A stretch of 64,000 nucleotides of DNA from Macrococcus armenti. GTDB taxonomy: Bacteria > Bacillota > Bacilli > Staphylococcales > Staphylococcaceae. The first letter of the stretch is position 1; each line of letters starts with the position of its first letter. Under the pieces are notes generated by a model. It was not told where the DNA came from. It did no database searches and saw only the letters and a program-made list of their open reading frames with translations. A program made the translations under genes and the position numbers. Positions 42,123 to 52,907 of the stretch are shown here, piece by piece. The DNA lies in contig NZ_CP083608.1 in NCBI RefSeq assembly GCF_020097135.1, positions 2,140,327-2,204,326 of the forward strand, given 5' to 3'.

Positions 42123-43647
42123 TGCTTGGTGGCTTAGATGTAATATCATAGACAACGCGGTTAACGTGGTCTACTTCATTTACGATACGGCTTGATACTT
42201 TTTGAAGAACTTCCCAGTCAATACGGGCAAAGTCACTTGTCATACCGTCAATACTTGTAACAGCACGCACACCTACTGTATAGTCATACGTTCTGTAATC
42301 ACCCATAACACCTACTGAACGAATATCAGGTAATACCGTGAAGTATTGCCAAATATCGCGCTCTAATCCCGCTTCAGCAATTACTTCTCTTAAAATCGCA
42401 TCTGATTCACGTACGATTTCTAATTTCTCTTCAGTAATCTCTCCTAATACACGAATGCCAAGTCCAGGACCCGGGAATGGCTGACGCCATACTAAATGTT
42501 CAGGAATGCCTAATTCAATACCTAATGCACGTACTTCGTCTTTAAATAATGTATTCACAGGTTCGATTAATTCAAACTGCATGTCTTCAGGTAATCCACC
42601 AACGTTATGATGAGATTTAATTGTTTGTGCAGTCTTCGTACCTGATTCAATAATATCTGTATAAAGCGTACCTTGTGCTAAGAAATCAGCATCTTTTAAT
42701 TTCGCTGCTTCTTCATCAAATAAGTAAACGAATTCATTACCAATAATTTTACGTTTTTGTTCTGGATCTGATACACCAGCTAATTTGCTCATGAAACGTT
42801 CTTTAGCGTCAACACGAATAATATTCATGTTGAAACCTTCACCAAACTGTTTCATAACCATGTCGCCTTCACCTTTACGAAGTAAACCATGATCTACGAA
42901 GATACATGTTAACTGATCACCAATTGCTTTGTGAATCAATACTGCAACAACCGATGAATCAACCCCACCGCTCATCGCACAAATAACTTTTCTATCTCCA
43001 ACTTTTTCACGAATCTTCTCGATTTCGATTTCGATGAAGTTTTCCATTGTCCATTCGCCTGTACATTTACAGATTTCACGAATAAAGTTGCGTAATAAGT
43101 CATTTCCATACTCAGAATGACGCACTTCCGGGTGGAACTGAACACCGTAAAGATTACGTTCAGGGTTTTCGATTGCAGCATACTTACAGCTTGGAGAATG
43201 TGCAATTACGTTAAATCCTTCTGGTAAGTTAATTACTTTATCACTATGACTCATCCATACTGTCTGTTCTTCAGGCAGTTTCGTGAATAATGAATGTGTT
43301 TCCGCTTTAATGACTGCTTTACCGTATTCACGTTCATTTGCACGCTCTACAGAACCACCTAACAGTTTCGTCATTAACTGCATTCCGTAACAAATACCCA
43401 TTACAGGAACGCCTAGATTAAAGATTTCCGGATCTACTGTGAATGAACCTTCTTCATATACTGAGTTTGGTCCACCAGAAAGAATAATTCCTTTTGGGTT
43501 CATCTTTTTAATTTCTTCAATTGAAATTTCATGATCGTGAAGTTCAGAGTAAACACCCATTTCACGAATACGACGCGTAATAAGCTGGTTATACTGACTT
43601 CCGAAGTCGAGAACGAGAATCAGTTCTTGTTCTAATGCCATTTCCAT
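42106..43647 (-). CDS. guaA: GMP synthase (glutamine-hydrolysing)
   Basis: GuaA converts XMP to GMP using glutamine. The N-terminal class I glutaminase has the nucleophile in GICYGMQ near residues 84-90 and His/Glu in FHPEV; the synthetase domain has the PP-loop SGGVDSSV near residues 223-230; the C-terminus is the dimerisation domain. Start [20 protein letters not shown] fits the staphylococcal form, with GGAG eight bases upstream. The product is 513 residues. It is last in xpt-pbuX-guaB-guaA. Its 3' end is the island integration site. Confidence 0.97.
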   Translation of the reverse strand: MEMALEQELILVLDFGSQYNQLITRRIREMGVYSELHDHEISIEEIKKMNPKGIILSGGPNSVYEEGSFTVDPEIFNLGVPVMGICYGMQLMTKLLGGSVERANEREYGKAVIKAETHSLFTKLPEEQTVWMSHSDKVINLPEGFNVIAHSPSCKYAAIENPERNLYGVQFHPEVRHSEYGNDLLRNFIREICKCTGEWTMENFIEIEIEKIREKVGDRKVICAMSGGVDSSVVAVLIHKAIGDQLTCIFVDHGLLRKGEGDMVMKQFGEGFNMNIIRVDAKERFMSKLAGVSDPEQKRKIIGNEFVYLFDEEAAKLKDADFLAQGTLYTDIIESGTKTAQTIKSHHNVGGLPEDMQFELIEPVNTLFKDEVRALGIELGIPEHLVWRQPFPGPGLGIRVLGEITEEKLEIVRESDAILREVIAEAGLERDIWQYFTVLPDIRSVGVMGDYRTYDYTVGVRAVTSIDGMTSDFARIDWEVLQKVSSRIVNEVDHVNRVVYDITSKPPSTIEWE

Positions 43648-43709
43648 AGTTTGTTCTCCTTTTATATAAGTTGTTTTTATTATAAATGATTTCAGTTATA
43701 AAAATATAA

Positions 43710-45212
<1,503 letters not shown>

Positions 45213-45224
45213 TTAGTAGCTCTA

Positions 45225-46493
45225 TTATTTCACATTTTTCGAGTTTTGTTTATCATTTAATCCATTAAAAAATAAATTAAGGATAATAGCGGTAAACGTA
45301 CCGATAACAATCCCGTTTTGTGTCAACCATTCATAGTCGCTACCGAACTTACTAAATGCTTCTGGAACAGTTGTAATTCCTAATCCAATACCTACAGATA
45401 CTGCAATAATCAACAAATTATCTTGTCTTGTAAAATCAATAGCACCAAGCATTTTTACACCATATGCCATGACCATACCAAACATTGCAATCATTGCACC
45501 TCCAAGTACAGATGTCGGGATGATTGTCGCAATTGCACCAAGTTTCGGAATCGATCCGCATAACAATAATAAACCGACCATCCCATACATTACTTTATTT
45601 GATTTCACACCTGATAATGAAACAAGTCCTACGTTTTGTGAATATGCTGTATATGGAAATGCATTGAAGATAGATCCTAATACAATTGCAATCCCTTCAG
45701 CACGGTAACCTTTAGATATATCTTTTCTATCTATTTTTGTTTTTGTAATCTCACTCAGTGCCGAATAAACACCTGTTGATTCGATCAAACTGACGATTCC
45801 TACTATAACAAACAATAAAATTGAACCTAACTCAAATTTAAATCCTGCAAATCTAAACGGTTTCGGTAATTCGAACCAGTTTGATTCATGCACTGCGCCT
45901 AAATTTACTAATCCAAAGAACGAAGCAATCATTGTACCGATCACTAAACCGAGTAATATCGCAATTGAACGAATAAATCCTGAAGATAATCTATGGATAA
46001 CTAATATAATAATTAATGTGATTAAGCCTAATGATATATTAATCGGTGCTCCGTAATCCTTACTTCCTTGACCTCCTGCCAGGTTATTCATCGCAACTGG
46101 CATTAGTGTAATACCGATAATCGTAACAACACTACCTGTTACTACTGGCGGGAATATTTTTACTAAATATGAAAAGAACGGTGATATAAGGACGATAATA
46201 ATACCTGAAGCAAAGAGAGATCCGTACAGTACATCTATACCGTGTTTTGAACCTACCATAATCATTGGAGTTACGGCAGTAAATGTACATCCAAGCACTA
46301 CAGGTAAGCCAATTCCGATACCTTTATATACTTGTAGGAATGTAGCAACACCACACATAAAGATATCGACAGAAACTAAATATGCTGTTTCTTGTGCACT
46401 GAACCCTAATGCATGCCCGACGATAATTGGAACAATAATTGCTCCGGCATACATCGCAAGAAGATGTTGCAAACTTAACAGTAAATTTTTCAT
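45225..46493 (-). CDS. pbuX: Xanthine permease
   Basis: NCS2-family nucleobase:cation symporter of 422 residues with about 14 membrane segments. Conserved parts are LQHLLAMYAGAIIVPIIVG near the N-terminus and the NCS2 signature with QNVGLVSLSGVKS near residues 280-292. In the xpt-pbuX pair it imports xanthine for salvage by Xpt. The start overlaps the xpt stop by one base, so the two are co-translated. Confidence 0.94.
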   Translation of the reverse strand: MKNLLLSLQHLLAMYAGAIIVPIIVGHALGFSAQETAYLVSVDIFMCGVATFLQVYKGIGIGLPVVLGCTFTAVTPMIMVGSKHGIDVLYGSLFASGIIIVLISPFFSYLVKIFPPVVTGSVVTIIGITLMPVAMNNLAGGQGSKDYGAPINISLGLITLIIILVIHRLSSGFIRSIAILLGLVIGTMIASFFGLVNLGAVHESNWFELPKPFRFAGFKFELGSILLFVIVGIVSLIESTGVYSALSEITKTKIDRKDISKGYRAEGIAIVLGSIFNAFPYTAYSQNVGLVSLSGVKSNKVMYGMVGLLLLCGSIPKLGAIATIIPTSVLGGAMIAMFGMVMAYGVKMLGAIDFTRQDNLLIIAVSVGIGLGITTVPEAFSKFGSDYEWLTQNGIVIGTFTAIILNLFFNGLNDKQNSKNVK

Positions 46494-47077
46494 TAATGTT
46501 CGCCCTCTCCTACTAATGTAACTTTGCCATTATCAAGCGCAGCAATTTCGCACAGACTCGTTACATCTAAACCTGCATCAAGCAGACGCTGTTTACCCGG
46601 CTGAAAACTTTTCTCGACTACAATTCCAACACCAACACACGTTGCTCCTGCTTGTTGTACAAGATTATAAAGACCAAGTGCTGCCTCACCATTTGCTAAA
46701 AAGTCATCAATGATGACTACTCGATCATCTTCATTTAAGAATCGTTTTGACACGACAACGTGACTCGTCTTATTTTTCGTATAAGAATGAATATCTGTGT
46801 GATACACTTCTTCAGTCAATGTGCTCGGTACAGATTTTTTCGCAAAAAGACAAGGTACTTTAAACTTTAGTGCGGCCATTATAGCTGGTGCAATTCCAGA
46901 TGCCTCAATCGTCAAAACTTTAGTGACACCCTCATTTTTATACTTGTCGTATATCGTTTCACCAACTTCATACATTAATTCAGGGTCAATTTGATGATTC
47001 AGAAACGAATCCACTTTCAAAATACCACCATCAATAACAACACCATCTTCTTTTACACGTTGCTGCAACTTTTCCAC
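46493..47077 (-). CDS. xpt: Xanthine phosphoribosyltransferase
   Basis: Xpt makes XMP from xanthine and PRPP. The PRPP loop is VVIIDDFLANGEA near residues 123-135 and the N-terminus reads (M)EKLQQRVKEDGVVIDGGILK as in staphylococci. I place the start at the GTG at 47075-47077, seven bases after AGGAGG; the longer frame to 47101 has no ribosome binding site. This gives 194 residues. It is the first gene of the operon and is controlled by the purine riboswitch upstream. Confidence 0.94.
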   Translation of the reverse strand: MEKLQQRVKEDGVVIDGGILKVDSFLNHQIDPELMYEVGETIYDKYKNEGVTKVLTIEASGIAPAIMAALKFKVPCLFAKKSVPSTLTEEVYHTDIHSYTKNKTSHVVVSKRFLNEDDRVVIIDDFLANGEAALGLYNLVQQAGATCVGVGIVVEKSFQPGKQRLLDAGLDVTSLCEIAALDNGKVTLVGEGEH

Positions 47078-47098
47078 TTGTCTTCCTCCTATACTATA

Positions 47099-47131
47099 CA
47101 AAAAAACTCATCTAAATCATTTAGATGAGTA
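47099..47131 (-). terminator. Attenuator terminator of the xpt riboswitch
   Basis: Minus-strand TACTCATCTAAAT-GAT-TTAGATGAGTTTTTTT lies between the aptamer and xpt. Its first strand can alternatively pair with the aptamer's P1 region (ATGAGTA), the usual switch between antitermination and termination. Confidence 0.85.
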
Positions 47132-47155
47132 ATAAATAAAAAACCTCTTTATTTA

Positions 47156-47230
47156 ATTACTCATAGTCGCATTATTTACGGTAATGCGGTAGAAACTCCA
47201 AAGCCATATTCTTTAATTTATATGAGTATA
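47156..47230 (-). promoter_or_regulatory. Purine (guanine-type) riboswitch aptamer
   Basis: The minus strand has the P1 strand ACTCATATAA, the conserved ATATGGCTTTGGAGTTTCTACCG, the second loop CCGTAAAT, and the junction GACTATGAGT. The base that contacts the ligand is C (GAC-TATG), which selects guanine, hypoxanthine or xanthine over adenine. High purine should favour the terminator that follows and switch off xpt-pbuX-guaB-guaA. Confidence 0.92.
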
Positions 47231-47231
47231 A

Positions 47232-47459
47232 TTTGTATGTAATTTATATTAATGTTTTTGATAATAACAAAATCAGCTCGATTTAGCAATATCATTTTTG
47301 AAATAAGTCAGAATATTATATGAAAAATGTAATCCGATATTATCCTTAAACGATATGTTATCAATTTATTCTATTTTATTTTAAAAAATTAAACTGGTTT
47401 TCTTCTATATAACGCATGCATTTTGTCAAGTCTTTTTTTAATATTTTTTAATACTTTTT
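47232..47459. other. A/T-rich region between the xpt leader and the stress-protein promoter
   Basis: About 230 bases with no gene. It must carry the xpt promoter (minus strand, upstream of 47230), but I cannot assign -35 and -10 hexamers with confidence. T-rich tracts near 47430-47460 precede the SigB-type promoter. Confidence 0.5.
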
Positions 47460-47484
47460 GTTTGAAACTATATGCACTGGGTAT
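47460..47484 (+). promoter_or_regulatory. SigB-type promoter of the YsnF-like stress protein
   Basis: GTTTGA (47460-47465), a 13-base spacer and GGGTAT (47479-47484) match the SigB consensus with one mismatch. It is 70 bases upstream of the start codon of a general stress protein, which fits. Confidence 0.75.
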
Positions 47485-47553
47485 ACATTTAGCATAGCAA
47501 CAAAACAACGACATCATGAAAGTACATAAACCAAAATATTGGAGGTACGAATA

Positions 47554-48528
47554 ATGAGACAAAGACATTTAGAATCATTTTCAAATGAAGAGACGTTATT
47601 AAGAAGAATTGATCAATTAAAATCTGAAGGGATTTCTGAGCATGATATTCATGTTGTTTCAAAACATAAATTAGAAGGCTCAGCTTTAGATTACACAGAT
47701 GTACAATACAAAAATGCAGAAGGTTCATTTGGTGATAAAGTGGCGGCATTCTTCACTGGTGAAGACCCACAACACCGCGTATTTGATAAATTGAACTTAA
47801 CAGATAGCGAAAAAGTAGAATATGAAAATGCTGTTGAAAGTGGCCAAATCTTATTATATGTAGATAACGAGTCATACTATGATAGCGTTCCAAACAATAA
47901 AGAAGATGACCGTACTGGTCTTGGCTATGCAGCAAGTGCTACTGCAGATAGCGATGCAGATTATGCGAGTAAACATCGTAACAACAATTTACAAAATGGA
48001 GAGGAAGTAGTAGATATGAACAACTATAATTATGATGAATATAGTAAATTAAGCCGTGAAGAACGTTTAAACTTATTAGATGAAGACATTCGTAACCGTG
48101 ATGATTTAGGTGAAGATGAAAAAATCCAATTACATGAAGAGCGTTTACGTGTAAACAAAGATTCAGTTCAATCTGGAGAAGTTACAATCGATAAAAATGT
48201 TGTAACTGAGCGTCAGGAATTTGACGTACCTGTATCACACGACGAAGTAACAATTGAGCGTCGTAAAGTAAGTGACCAAGTTGTATCTGATGATCACTTT
48301 GATAATAACTTAGAAGATGAAACAATCCGTGTACCATTAACAGAAGAACGTGTTAATATCGAAAAAGATAATGTTGTTTCAGAAGAATTATTAATCAAGA
48401 AAAATCGTGTAACTGAAACTGAACACGTATCTGAAGATGTACGTAAAGAAGAAGTTGAAATTGACGATTCAAACGCACACCTAAAAGACCGTAGCTTTAA
48501 TAACGACGACTTAACTGACCGTCGCTAA
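47554..48528 (+). CDS. General stress protein: Gsp17M-like and YsnF/AvaK (DUF2382) domains
   Basis: The 324-residue acidic product has an N-terminal general-stress-protein-17M-like domain (residues about 1-105; MRQRHLESFSNEETLLRRID) and a C-terminal YsnF/AvaK domain of charged repeats (about 195-310; for example VSHDEVTIERRKVSD and VPLTEERVNIEKDNV). A linker of about 60 residues in between is rich in Asp, Asn and Tyr. Biochemical function is unknown. The start is the ATG at 47554 behind GGAGG. The SigB-type promoter supports a stress role. Confidence 0.85.
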   Translation: MRQRHLESFSNEETLLRRIDQLKSEGISEHDIHVVSKHKLEGSALDYTDVQYKNAEGSFGDKVAAFFTGEDPQHRVFDKLNLTDSEKVEYENAVESGQILLYVDNESYYDSVPNNKEDDRTGLGYAASATADSDADYASKHRNNNLQNGEEVVDMNNYNYDEYSKLSREERLNLLDEDIRNRDDLGEDEKIQLHEERLRVNKDSVQSGEVTIDKNVVTERQEFDVPVSHDEVTIERRKVSDQVVSDDHFDNNLEDETIRVPLTEERVNIEKDNVVSEELLIKKNRVTETEHVSEDVRKEEVEIDDSNAHLKDRSFNNDDLTDRR

Positions 48529-48531
48529 TTT

Positions 48532-48567
48532 AGCAAAAAAGATAGGGCTTATCCCTATCTTTTTTTG
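48532..48567 (+). terminator. Terminator after the stress protein
   Basis: aaaaaagataggg-cttat-ccctatctttttttg directly follows the stop codon. Confidence 0.9.
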
Positions 48568-48643
48568 TTGTAAAACATCATTTATGACCTTCCACTTCCA
48601 ATATGTTACAATACGAGTAAATATACTTATAGGAGTAATACAA

Positions 48644-49258
48644 ATGAAGCTCATCTCTCTTAATTCGACGGATCATTATTTTAATCAAAGCATGGAACTC
48701 TATACAAAAGAATTCCCCGCTGAAATATGCGAGCCAGTCGAAGTATTTTACAAATCATTTGATCTTAAATCAAAAAACTATGAACGTTACCACTTTGTTG
48801 TAGCATATGAAGATAATACAGTATTAGGCTTCATCGCATTCCACCTTGAAGTTACGTACAGTATTGGTTATATTGTTTACTTAGTCGTAAACGAAAAAGC
48901 ACGCGGCAAAAACATTGCACGTACACTCATGAACGAAGCAGAACAAACGATGAAAACGCTTTGCGAAGAGAATGGAACGACTTTAAAAACTATCATGCTG
49001 GAATGTGAAAAAGATGCACATGGAAAAAGTCCTCTTGCTGGATTTTATGATAAATTTGGTTTCGAGCAATATGAGATTAATTATTATCAGCCAGGTTTGA
49101 GAAGTGATGCACCTGTTCCAATGAATTTATTTGTTAAATCATTAGAATCACATAACAATAAACAATATGCAATTGAATATATTTATCGCACAAAATACGG
49201 TACGTGCAATGAAATTGATGAACACATTATTAATGATTTAATAAGCAATATGCGCTAA
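48644..49258 (+). CDS. GNAT family N-acetyltransferase
   Basis: The 204-residue product has the GNAT fold with the acetyl-CoA motif A in VYLVVNEKARGKNIARTLMN (near residues 93-112) and a C-terminal GFEQYEINYYQPG. Target is unknown. The start is the ATG at 48644, five to eight bases after AGGAG; the longer frame from 48584 has no support. The last four bases overlap the end of the convergent gene at 49255. Confidence 0.82.
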   Translation: MKLISLNSTDHYFNQSMELYTKEFPAEICEPVEVFYKSFDLKSKNYERYHFVVAYEDNTVLGFIAFHLEVTYSIGYIVYLVVNEKARGKNIARTLMNEAEQTMKTLCEENGTTLKTIMLECEKDAHGKSPLAGFYDKFGFEQYEINYYQPGLRSDAPVPMNLFVKSLESHNNKQYAIEYIYRTKYGTCNEIDEHIINDLISNMR

Positions 49259-49818
49259 CCTAATATCTCTTTTATTTCCTGATACGTCAAATATGTATTA
49301 ATCTGATATTTTTTATAACGGTCAACCATTTCCTTATAATAAGTGAGACTTTGTGGTTTTGTTTTGCAAGTATGAAACTTTTCGAGGTTTAATAAATGAT
49401 CATATGACATCAGTTCCGTTAAATAATAATTTGCATAAACTTCGTAATCCGATTCATAGTTTAAACTAAACCCTATAAAGTTCGAATAAGGATGTTGTTC
49501 TATTTGAATTCGCTGCGTATTGGACAGTGTTTTATAAGATTTAGTTAAGTGTACATACATCATAATGATATATTCTACAGTTCTCATTACAGATGTAAGA
49601 ATCTTTTCACTTTCTAGTGTCAGTTCTTCAAACAGTAATGGATACTGCTCTTCTCTACACTCTTTTAATATGTTCTTATGAAAACAATGTAATTCTGCAT
49701 TTGGTAAATCTACTTTTTCAAGAATTTGATACATTTTGAACAGTAATAAACGATTATAAGGATAATTTTCGTTAGATGCTGGGTCGTCATTGAAATTATT
49801 CTGAGTAATATCGTTCAT
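49255..49818 (-). CDS. Conserved-looking protein of unknown function
   Basis: The 187-residue product starts MNDITQNNFNDDPASNENYP, is rich in Tyr, Leu and Glu, probably all-helical, and shows no signal peptide, membrane segment or recognisable motif. The start ATG at 49816-49818 has GGAGG five bases upstream. Codon use resembles its neighbours. It is convergent with the acetyltransferase gene and shares four bases with it at the 3' end. Confidence 0.6.
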   Translation of the reverse strand: MNDITQNNFNDDPASNENYPYNRLLLFKMYQILEKVDLPNAELHCFHKNILKECREEQYPLLFEELTLESEKILTSVMRTVEYIIMMYVHLTKSYKTLSNTQRIQIEQHPYSNFIGFSLNYESDYEVYANYYLTELMSYDHLLNLEKFHTCKTKPQSLTYYKEMVDRYKKYQINTYLTYQEIKEILG

Positions 49819-49962
49819 ATAAGCCTCCAATTATCAAGATTAGAAAAAAATAGAATTGAATAATTACAAAAATATTATACAAATTGAATAAAAATAATAC
49901 AACTAAAAATAGTAATTTTATTAATTGATTTACAAAATACAAATAGGCATGTGTCCTTAAAA

Positions 49963-49997
49963 CGAAAAAGCCCGAGACAAAAGTCCCGGGCTTTCAA
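49963..49997 (-). terminator. Terminator after rpsR
   Basis: aaaaagcccgaga-caaaa-gtcccgggcttt: GC-rich stem with a T run on the minus strand, 12 bases after the rpsR stop codon. Confidence 0.85.
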
Positions 49998-50008
49998 TAT
50001 ATTAAATC

Positions 50009-50251
50009 TTAAGCTTCATCTTTAACATATGGTAATAATGCCATATGACGTGCACGTTTGATAGCTACAGTTAACATACGTTGGTATTTAGCTGAAGTAC
50101 CTGTTACACGACGTGGTAAAATTTTACCACGTTCAGAAATGAATTTCTTAAGCATCTCTACTTCTTTATAGTCGATTTGTGTAATTCCGTTTGCTGTGAA
50201 ATAACAAACCTTTTTACGACGACGACCGCCTCTTCTTGGTCCACCTGCCAT
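50009..50251 (-). CDS. rpsR: 30S ribosomal protein S18
   Basis: S18 binds the 30S platform together with S6. The 80-residue product has the typical [14 protein letters not shown]-terminus and [20 protein letters not shown] near residues 48-67. It is last in the rpsF-ssb-rpsR operon, which couples S6 and S18 synthesis. Confidence 0.98.
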   Translation of the reverse strand: MAGGPRRGGRRRKKVCYFTANGITQIDYKEVEMLKKFISERGKILPRRVTGTSAKYQRMLTVAIKRARHMALLPYVKDEA

Positions 50252-50282
50252 GATTGTTGCCTCCCTTACTTTTTATTACTTA

Positions 50283-50807
50283 TTAGAACGGTAAATCATC
50301 ATCACTAATATCTACTGGCCCTGTTGCATTTGCAAACGGGTTGTTTGATGGTGCTGATGTATTTGGTTGATTATTTGCTGCTTGATAGTTCTGACCTTGA
50401 GTTTGACCGTAACTTCCTTTATCGTAGTTACCTTGGTCATAACTTGAATAGTCATCAGACGGGTTATTTGAACGTGATTGATTTGCATTTTTCGGTTCAA
50501 GGAATTGAACTGAATCACAAACAACTTCAGTTACATATACTCTGCGTCCTTCTTGATTATCATAACTACGGGATTGCAATCTGCCGTCAACCCCAGCTAA
50601 GCTACCTTTATGCAGGAAATTATTAACATTCTCTGCTTGCTTACGGAATACGACACAGTTGATAAAATCAGCTTGACGTTCTCCTTGAGCATTCGTAAAT
50701 GTACGATTTACTGCTAAAGTGAATGTAGCGACTGACACACCTGATGTTGTGACTCTGTATTCTGGATCTTTCGTTAAACGACCAACTAATACAACTCGGT
50801 TAAGCAA
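50283..50807 (-). CDS. ssb: Single-stranded DNA-binding protein
   Basis: SSB coats single-stranded DNA at forks and recruits partners through its tail. The OB fold is residues 1-106 ([20 protein letters not shown] and later [17 protein letters not shown]). A Gln/Asn/Gly/Ser-rich linker follows, and the C-terminal tip is [10 protein letters not shown] place the start at the TTG at 50805-50807, eight bases after GGGGG, which gives the usual (M)[12 protein letters not shown] at 50822 is an alternative. The product is 174 residues. Confidence 0.95.
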   Translation of the reverse strand: MLNRVVLVGRLTKDPEYRVTTSGVSVATFTLAVNRTFTNAQGERQADFINCVVFRKQAENVNNFLHKGSLAGVDGRLQSRSYDNQEGRRVYVTEVVCDSVQFLEPKNANQSRSNNPSDDYSSYDQGNYDKGSYGQTQGQNYQAANNQPNTSAPSNNPFANATGPVDISDDDLPF

Positions 50808-50831
50808 ATAAATCGCCCCCACATAATGTTA

Positions 50832-51122
50832 TTATTTTTCTTCTTCGCGAACAACGATATGACGGATAATGTCATCGTTGATTTTTGCTAAACGATCGAA
50901 TTCATTAGTAGCTTCGTCAGTTGACTTAACGCGAACGATTTGGTAGAAACCTTCTTTAAAATCGTTGATTTCGTAAGCTAAACGACGTTTACCCCAATCC
51001 TTTGATTCGATGATTTCCGCTCCGTTTGAAGTTAAGATTTGTTCGAAACGCTCGATTAAAGCTTTCTTAGCATCCTCTTCAATGTTCGGACGTACGACAT
51101 ACATAATTTCGTAATTTCTCAT
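50832..51122 (-). CDS. rpsF: 30S ribosomal protein S6
   Basis: S6 heterodimerises with S18 on the small subunit. The product reads [20 protein letters not shown] and [20 protein letters not shown], as in other Firmicutes. Two adjacent ATGs are possible (51125 and 51122); GGAGG is five and eight bases upstream respectively, and I choose the second. The product is 96 residues. It is first in rpsF-ssb-rpsR. Confidence 0.97.
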   Translation of the reverse strand: MRNYEIMYVVRPNIEEDAKKALIERFEQILTSNGAEIIESKDWGKRRLAYEINDFKEGFYQIVRVKSTDEATNEFDRLAKINDDIIRHIVVREEEK

Positions 51123-51135
51123 CATTTACACCTCC

Positions 51136-51176
51136 TTATGGTCTATGCGGCTTTATAGTAATATAAAGCAAGGAAT
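51136..51176 (-). promoter_or_regulatory. Probable S6:S18-binding leader of rpsF
   Basis: The minus-strand leader has the stem GCTTTATA / TATAAAGC followed directly by CGCATAGACC before the rpsF ribosome binding site. A bulged hairpin with a CCG motif in this position is the known autoregulatory S6:S18 RNA motif of Bacilli. The fit is by eye only. Confidence 0.45.
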
Positions 51177-51200
51177 AATTTTCATTACTCACAATAGAGA

Positions 51201-51229
51201 ATTATAGCATAGTTTACTTATTTCATCAA
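51201..51229 (-). promoter_or_regulatory. rpsF operon promoter
   Basis: Minus-strand TTGATG (51229-51224), a 17-base spacer and a perfect TATAAT (51206-51201), about 80 bases upstream of rpsF. Confidence 0.7.
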
Positions 51230-51240
51230 TTAAAAATAAA

Positions 51241-51281
51241 AGGCTGAGCAATATTTATTTAACAAACATTGCTCAGCTTGA
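51241..51281 (-). terminator. Terminator overlapping the end of the 105-residue gene
   Basis: gctgagcaat / attgctcagc forms a 10-bp stem followed on the minus strand by CCTTTTATTTTT. The stop codon at 51259-51261 lies in the loop, so the last codons are part of the stem. Confidence 0.75.
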
Positions 51282-51576
51282 AAGTTTTCATTTGTTTTGA
51301 ATAAAAGAGATGCAGCTTTGCTTCCTGGGATAAATATAAATATTGAGCATAATCCTCGTCTTCAGGGTATATTATGTCAATTGCATATACTTCCAGGAAG
51401 CGTACCGTTGTTGGGTGATATGTAACACATTCATAAATTGAATCATTTAAGTCAACACGTTCATTGCTATTAATGACCTGTACAATATAATGATAACCTA
51501 CATCATATATTGGGTTGCAGTCCCCATCATTATCGATTAATTTAATGCAGTAAATAATGCGCTTTAATGGCTCCAT
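51259..51576 (-). CDS. Small protein of unknown function
   Basis: The 105-residue product reads MEPLKRIIYCIKLIDNDGDC and is acidic in the middle (YPEDEDYAQYL). No signal peptide or membrane segment. The start follows GAGG (CCTCACCTCAAC upstream on the plus strand). It lies in the ychF direction and may be in its operon, 22 bases downstream of the ychF stop codon. I do not recognise a family. Confidence 0.55.
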   Translation of the reverse strand: MEPLKRIIYCIKLIDNDGDCNPIYDVGYHYIVQVINSNERVDLNDSIYECVTYHPTTVRFLEVYAIDIIYPEDEDYAQYLYLSQEAKLHLFYSKQMKTFKLSNVC

Positions 51577-51598
51577 ATCCTCACCTCAACATATATAC

Positions 51599-52699
51599 TT
51601 AGACGTTAAATCTGAAATGTACGACATCTCCATCTTGCATAATATATTCTTTACCTTCAAGTCTTACACGACCTGCTTCTTTAGCACCGCTCATACCATT
51701 GTATTCAATTAAATCATCGTAACTTACAGTTTCTGCTCTAATAAAGCCGCGTTCAAAATCAGTGTGAATGATTCCTGCACATTGAGGTGCCGTCATTCCT
51801 TTTTTAAATGTCCACGCACGAACTTCCTGCACGCCAGCAGTAAAGTAAGTTGCAAGTCCTAATAATTGATAAGATGCACGAATCAATTTATCAAGTCCTG
51901 CTTCTTCAATACCTAAGTCTTCTAAGTACTCAGCTTTATCTTCGTCTTCAAGTGTTGCTAATTCTTCTTCAATCTTCGCACTAATTACGATAACATCAGA
52001 ACCTTCAGCTTCAGCATACGCTTTAATCGCTTGTAAATGTTCATTCTCTTCTCCACTAATTAGATCATCTTCAGAAACATTTGCAACGTAAAGCATTGGC
52101 TTTGCCGTTAATAAATGCATATTTTTAACAACCTTTGCCTGTTCTGGTGAAAACTCAATGCTGCGCACCGGTTTTTCAGCTTCTAATGTTTCTTTTACAA
52201 TCGCAAGTACCGCTTCTTCAGCCATTGCATCTTTATCTTTTTGCTTTGCCATCTTTTGAACGCGTGCATAACGTTTCTCAACTGATTCTAAGTCTGCAAG
52301 TACAAGCTCCATATTAATAACTTCAATATCATCAACTGGATTTACTTTCCCAGAAACATGCGTGATATTTTCATCTTCAAACGCACGGACAACTTGGCAT
52401 ATTGCATCCACTTCACGAATATGTGATAAAAATTTATTCCCTAAACCTTCACCTTTAGATGCCCCTTTTACGATTCCTGCAATATCCGTAAATTCAAATG
52501 CTGTCGGAACAGTCTTCTTAGGTTCTACAAGTTCAGTTAATTTGTTTAAACGATGATCCGGTACTTCAACGATACCTACGTTTGGATCAATTGTCGCGAA
52601 AGGGTAGTTAGCCGCAAGCGCGCCTGCCTTTGTAATTGCGTTGAATAAAGTTGATTTTCCAACGTTCGGTAAACCAACGATTCCTGCTGTTAATGCCAT
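51599..52699 (-). CDS. ychF: Redox-regulated ATPase YchF (Obg-like)
   Basis: YchF is a translation-linked P-loop NTPase of the Obg family with ATP preference. The G1 loop is GLPNVGKSTLFNAIT near residues 8-22, and the C-terminal TGS domain includes AWTFKKGMTAPQCAGIIHTD and ends HFRFNV. The 366-residue length is standard. It is followed by a small gene and preceded by a DUF951 protein and mscS, the usual staphylococcal order. Confidence 0.97.
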   Translation of the reverse strand: MALTAGIVGLPNVGKSTLFNAITKAGALAANYPFATIDPNVGIVEVPDHRLNKLTELVEPKKTVPTAFEFTDIAGIVKGASKGEGLGNKFLSHIREVDAICQVVRAFEDENITHVSGKVNPVDDIEVINMELVLADLESVEKRYARVQKMAKQKDKDAMAEEAVLAIVKETLEAEKPVRSIEFSPEQAKVVKNMHLLTAKPMLYVANVSEDDLISGEENEHLQAIKAYAEAEGSDVIVISAKIEEELATLEDEDKAEYLEDLGIEEAGLDKLIRASYQLLGLATYFTAGVQEVRAWTFKKGMTAPQCAGIIHTDFERGFIRAETVSYDDLIEYNGMSGAKEAGRVRLEGKEYIMQDGDVVHFRFNV

Positions 52700-52717
52700 A
52701 ATTTAATCTCCTCTTAT

Positions 52718-52906
52718 TTACGCTTTATGCGTTATTTTTTTTATTTTTTTATTGAATTCATGTCGCGGCAACATAATACTGCGATCACAGCCTACACACT
52801 TAATTCTAATATCCGCACCGAGACGAATAATTTTAAAGTGCTTTTCTCCGCATGCATGAGGTTTCTTCATCTCTACTATATCATTTAAATCATAAGATTT
52901 ATCCAT
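52718..52906 (-). CDS. DUF951 family protein
   Basis: A 62-residue protein with a probable zinc-binding cluster: KKPHACGEKHFKIIRLGADI followed by IRIKCVGCDRSIML. Such proteins are conserved between mscS and ychF in Firmicutes; some reports link the family to nucleic-acid binding, but the role is not settled. The start is the ATG at 52904-52906 (MDKSYDLNDIVEMK), after AAAGGGTG; a GTG nine bases upstream is possible but would overlap mscS. Confidence 0.82.
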   Translation of the reverse strand: MDKSYDLNDIVEMKKPHACGEKHFKIIRLGADIRIKCVGCDRSIMLPRHEFNKKIKKITHKA

Positions 52907-52907
52907 A

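Noticed and set aside
47156..47230. Adenine-type riboswitch
   Set aside because: The discriminating base is C (GACTATG), which indicates guanine-type recognition.
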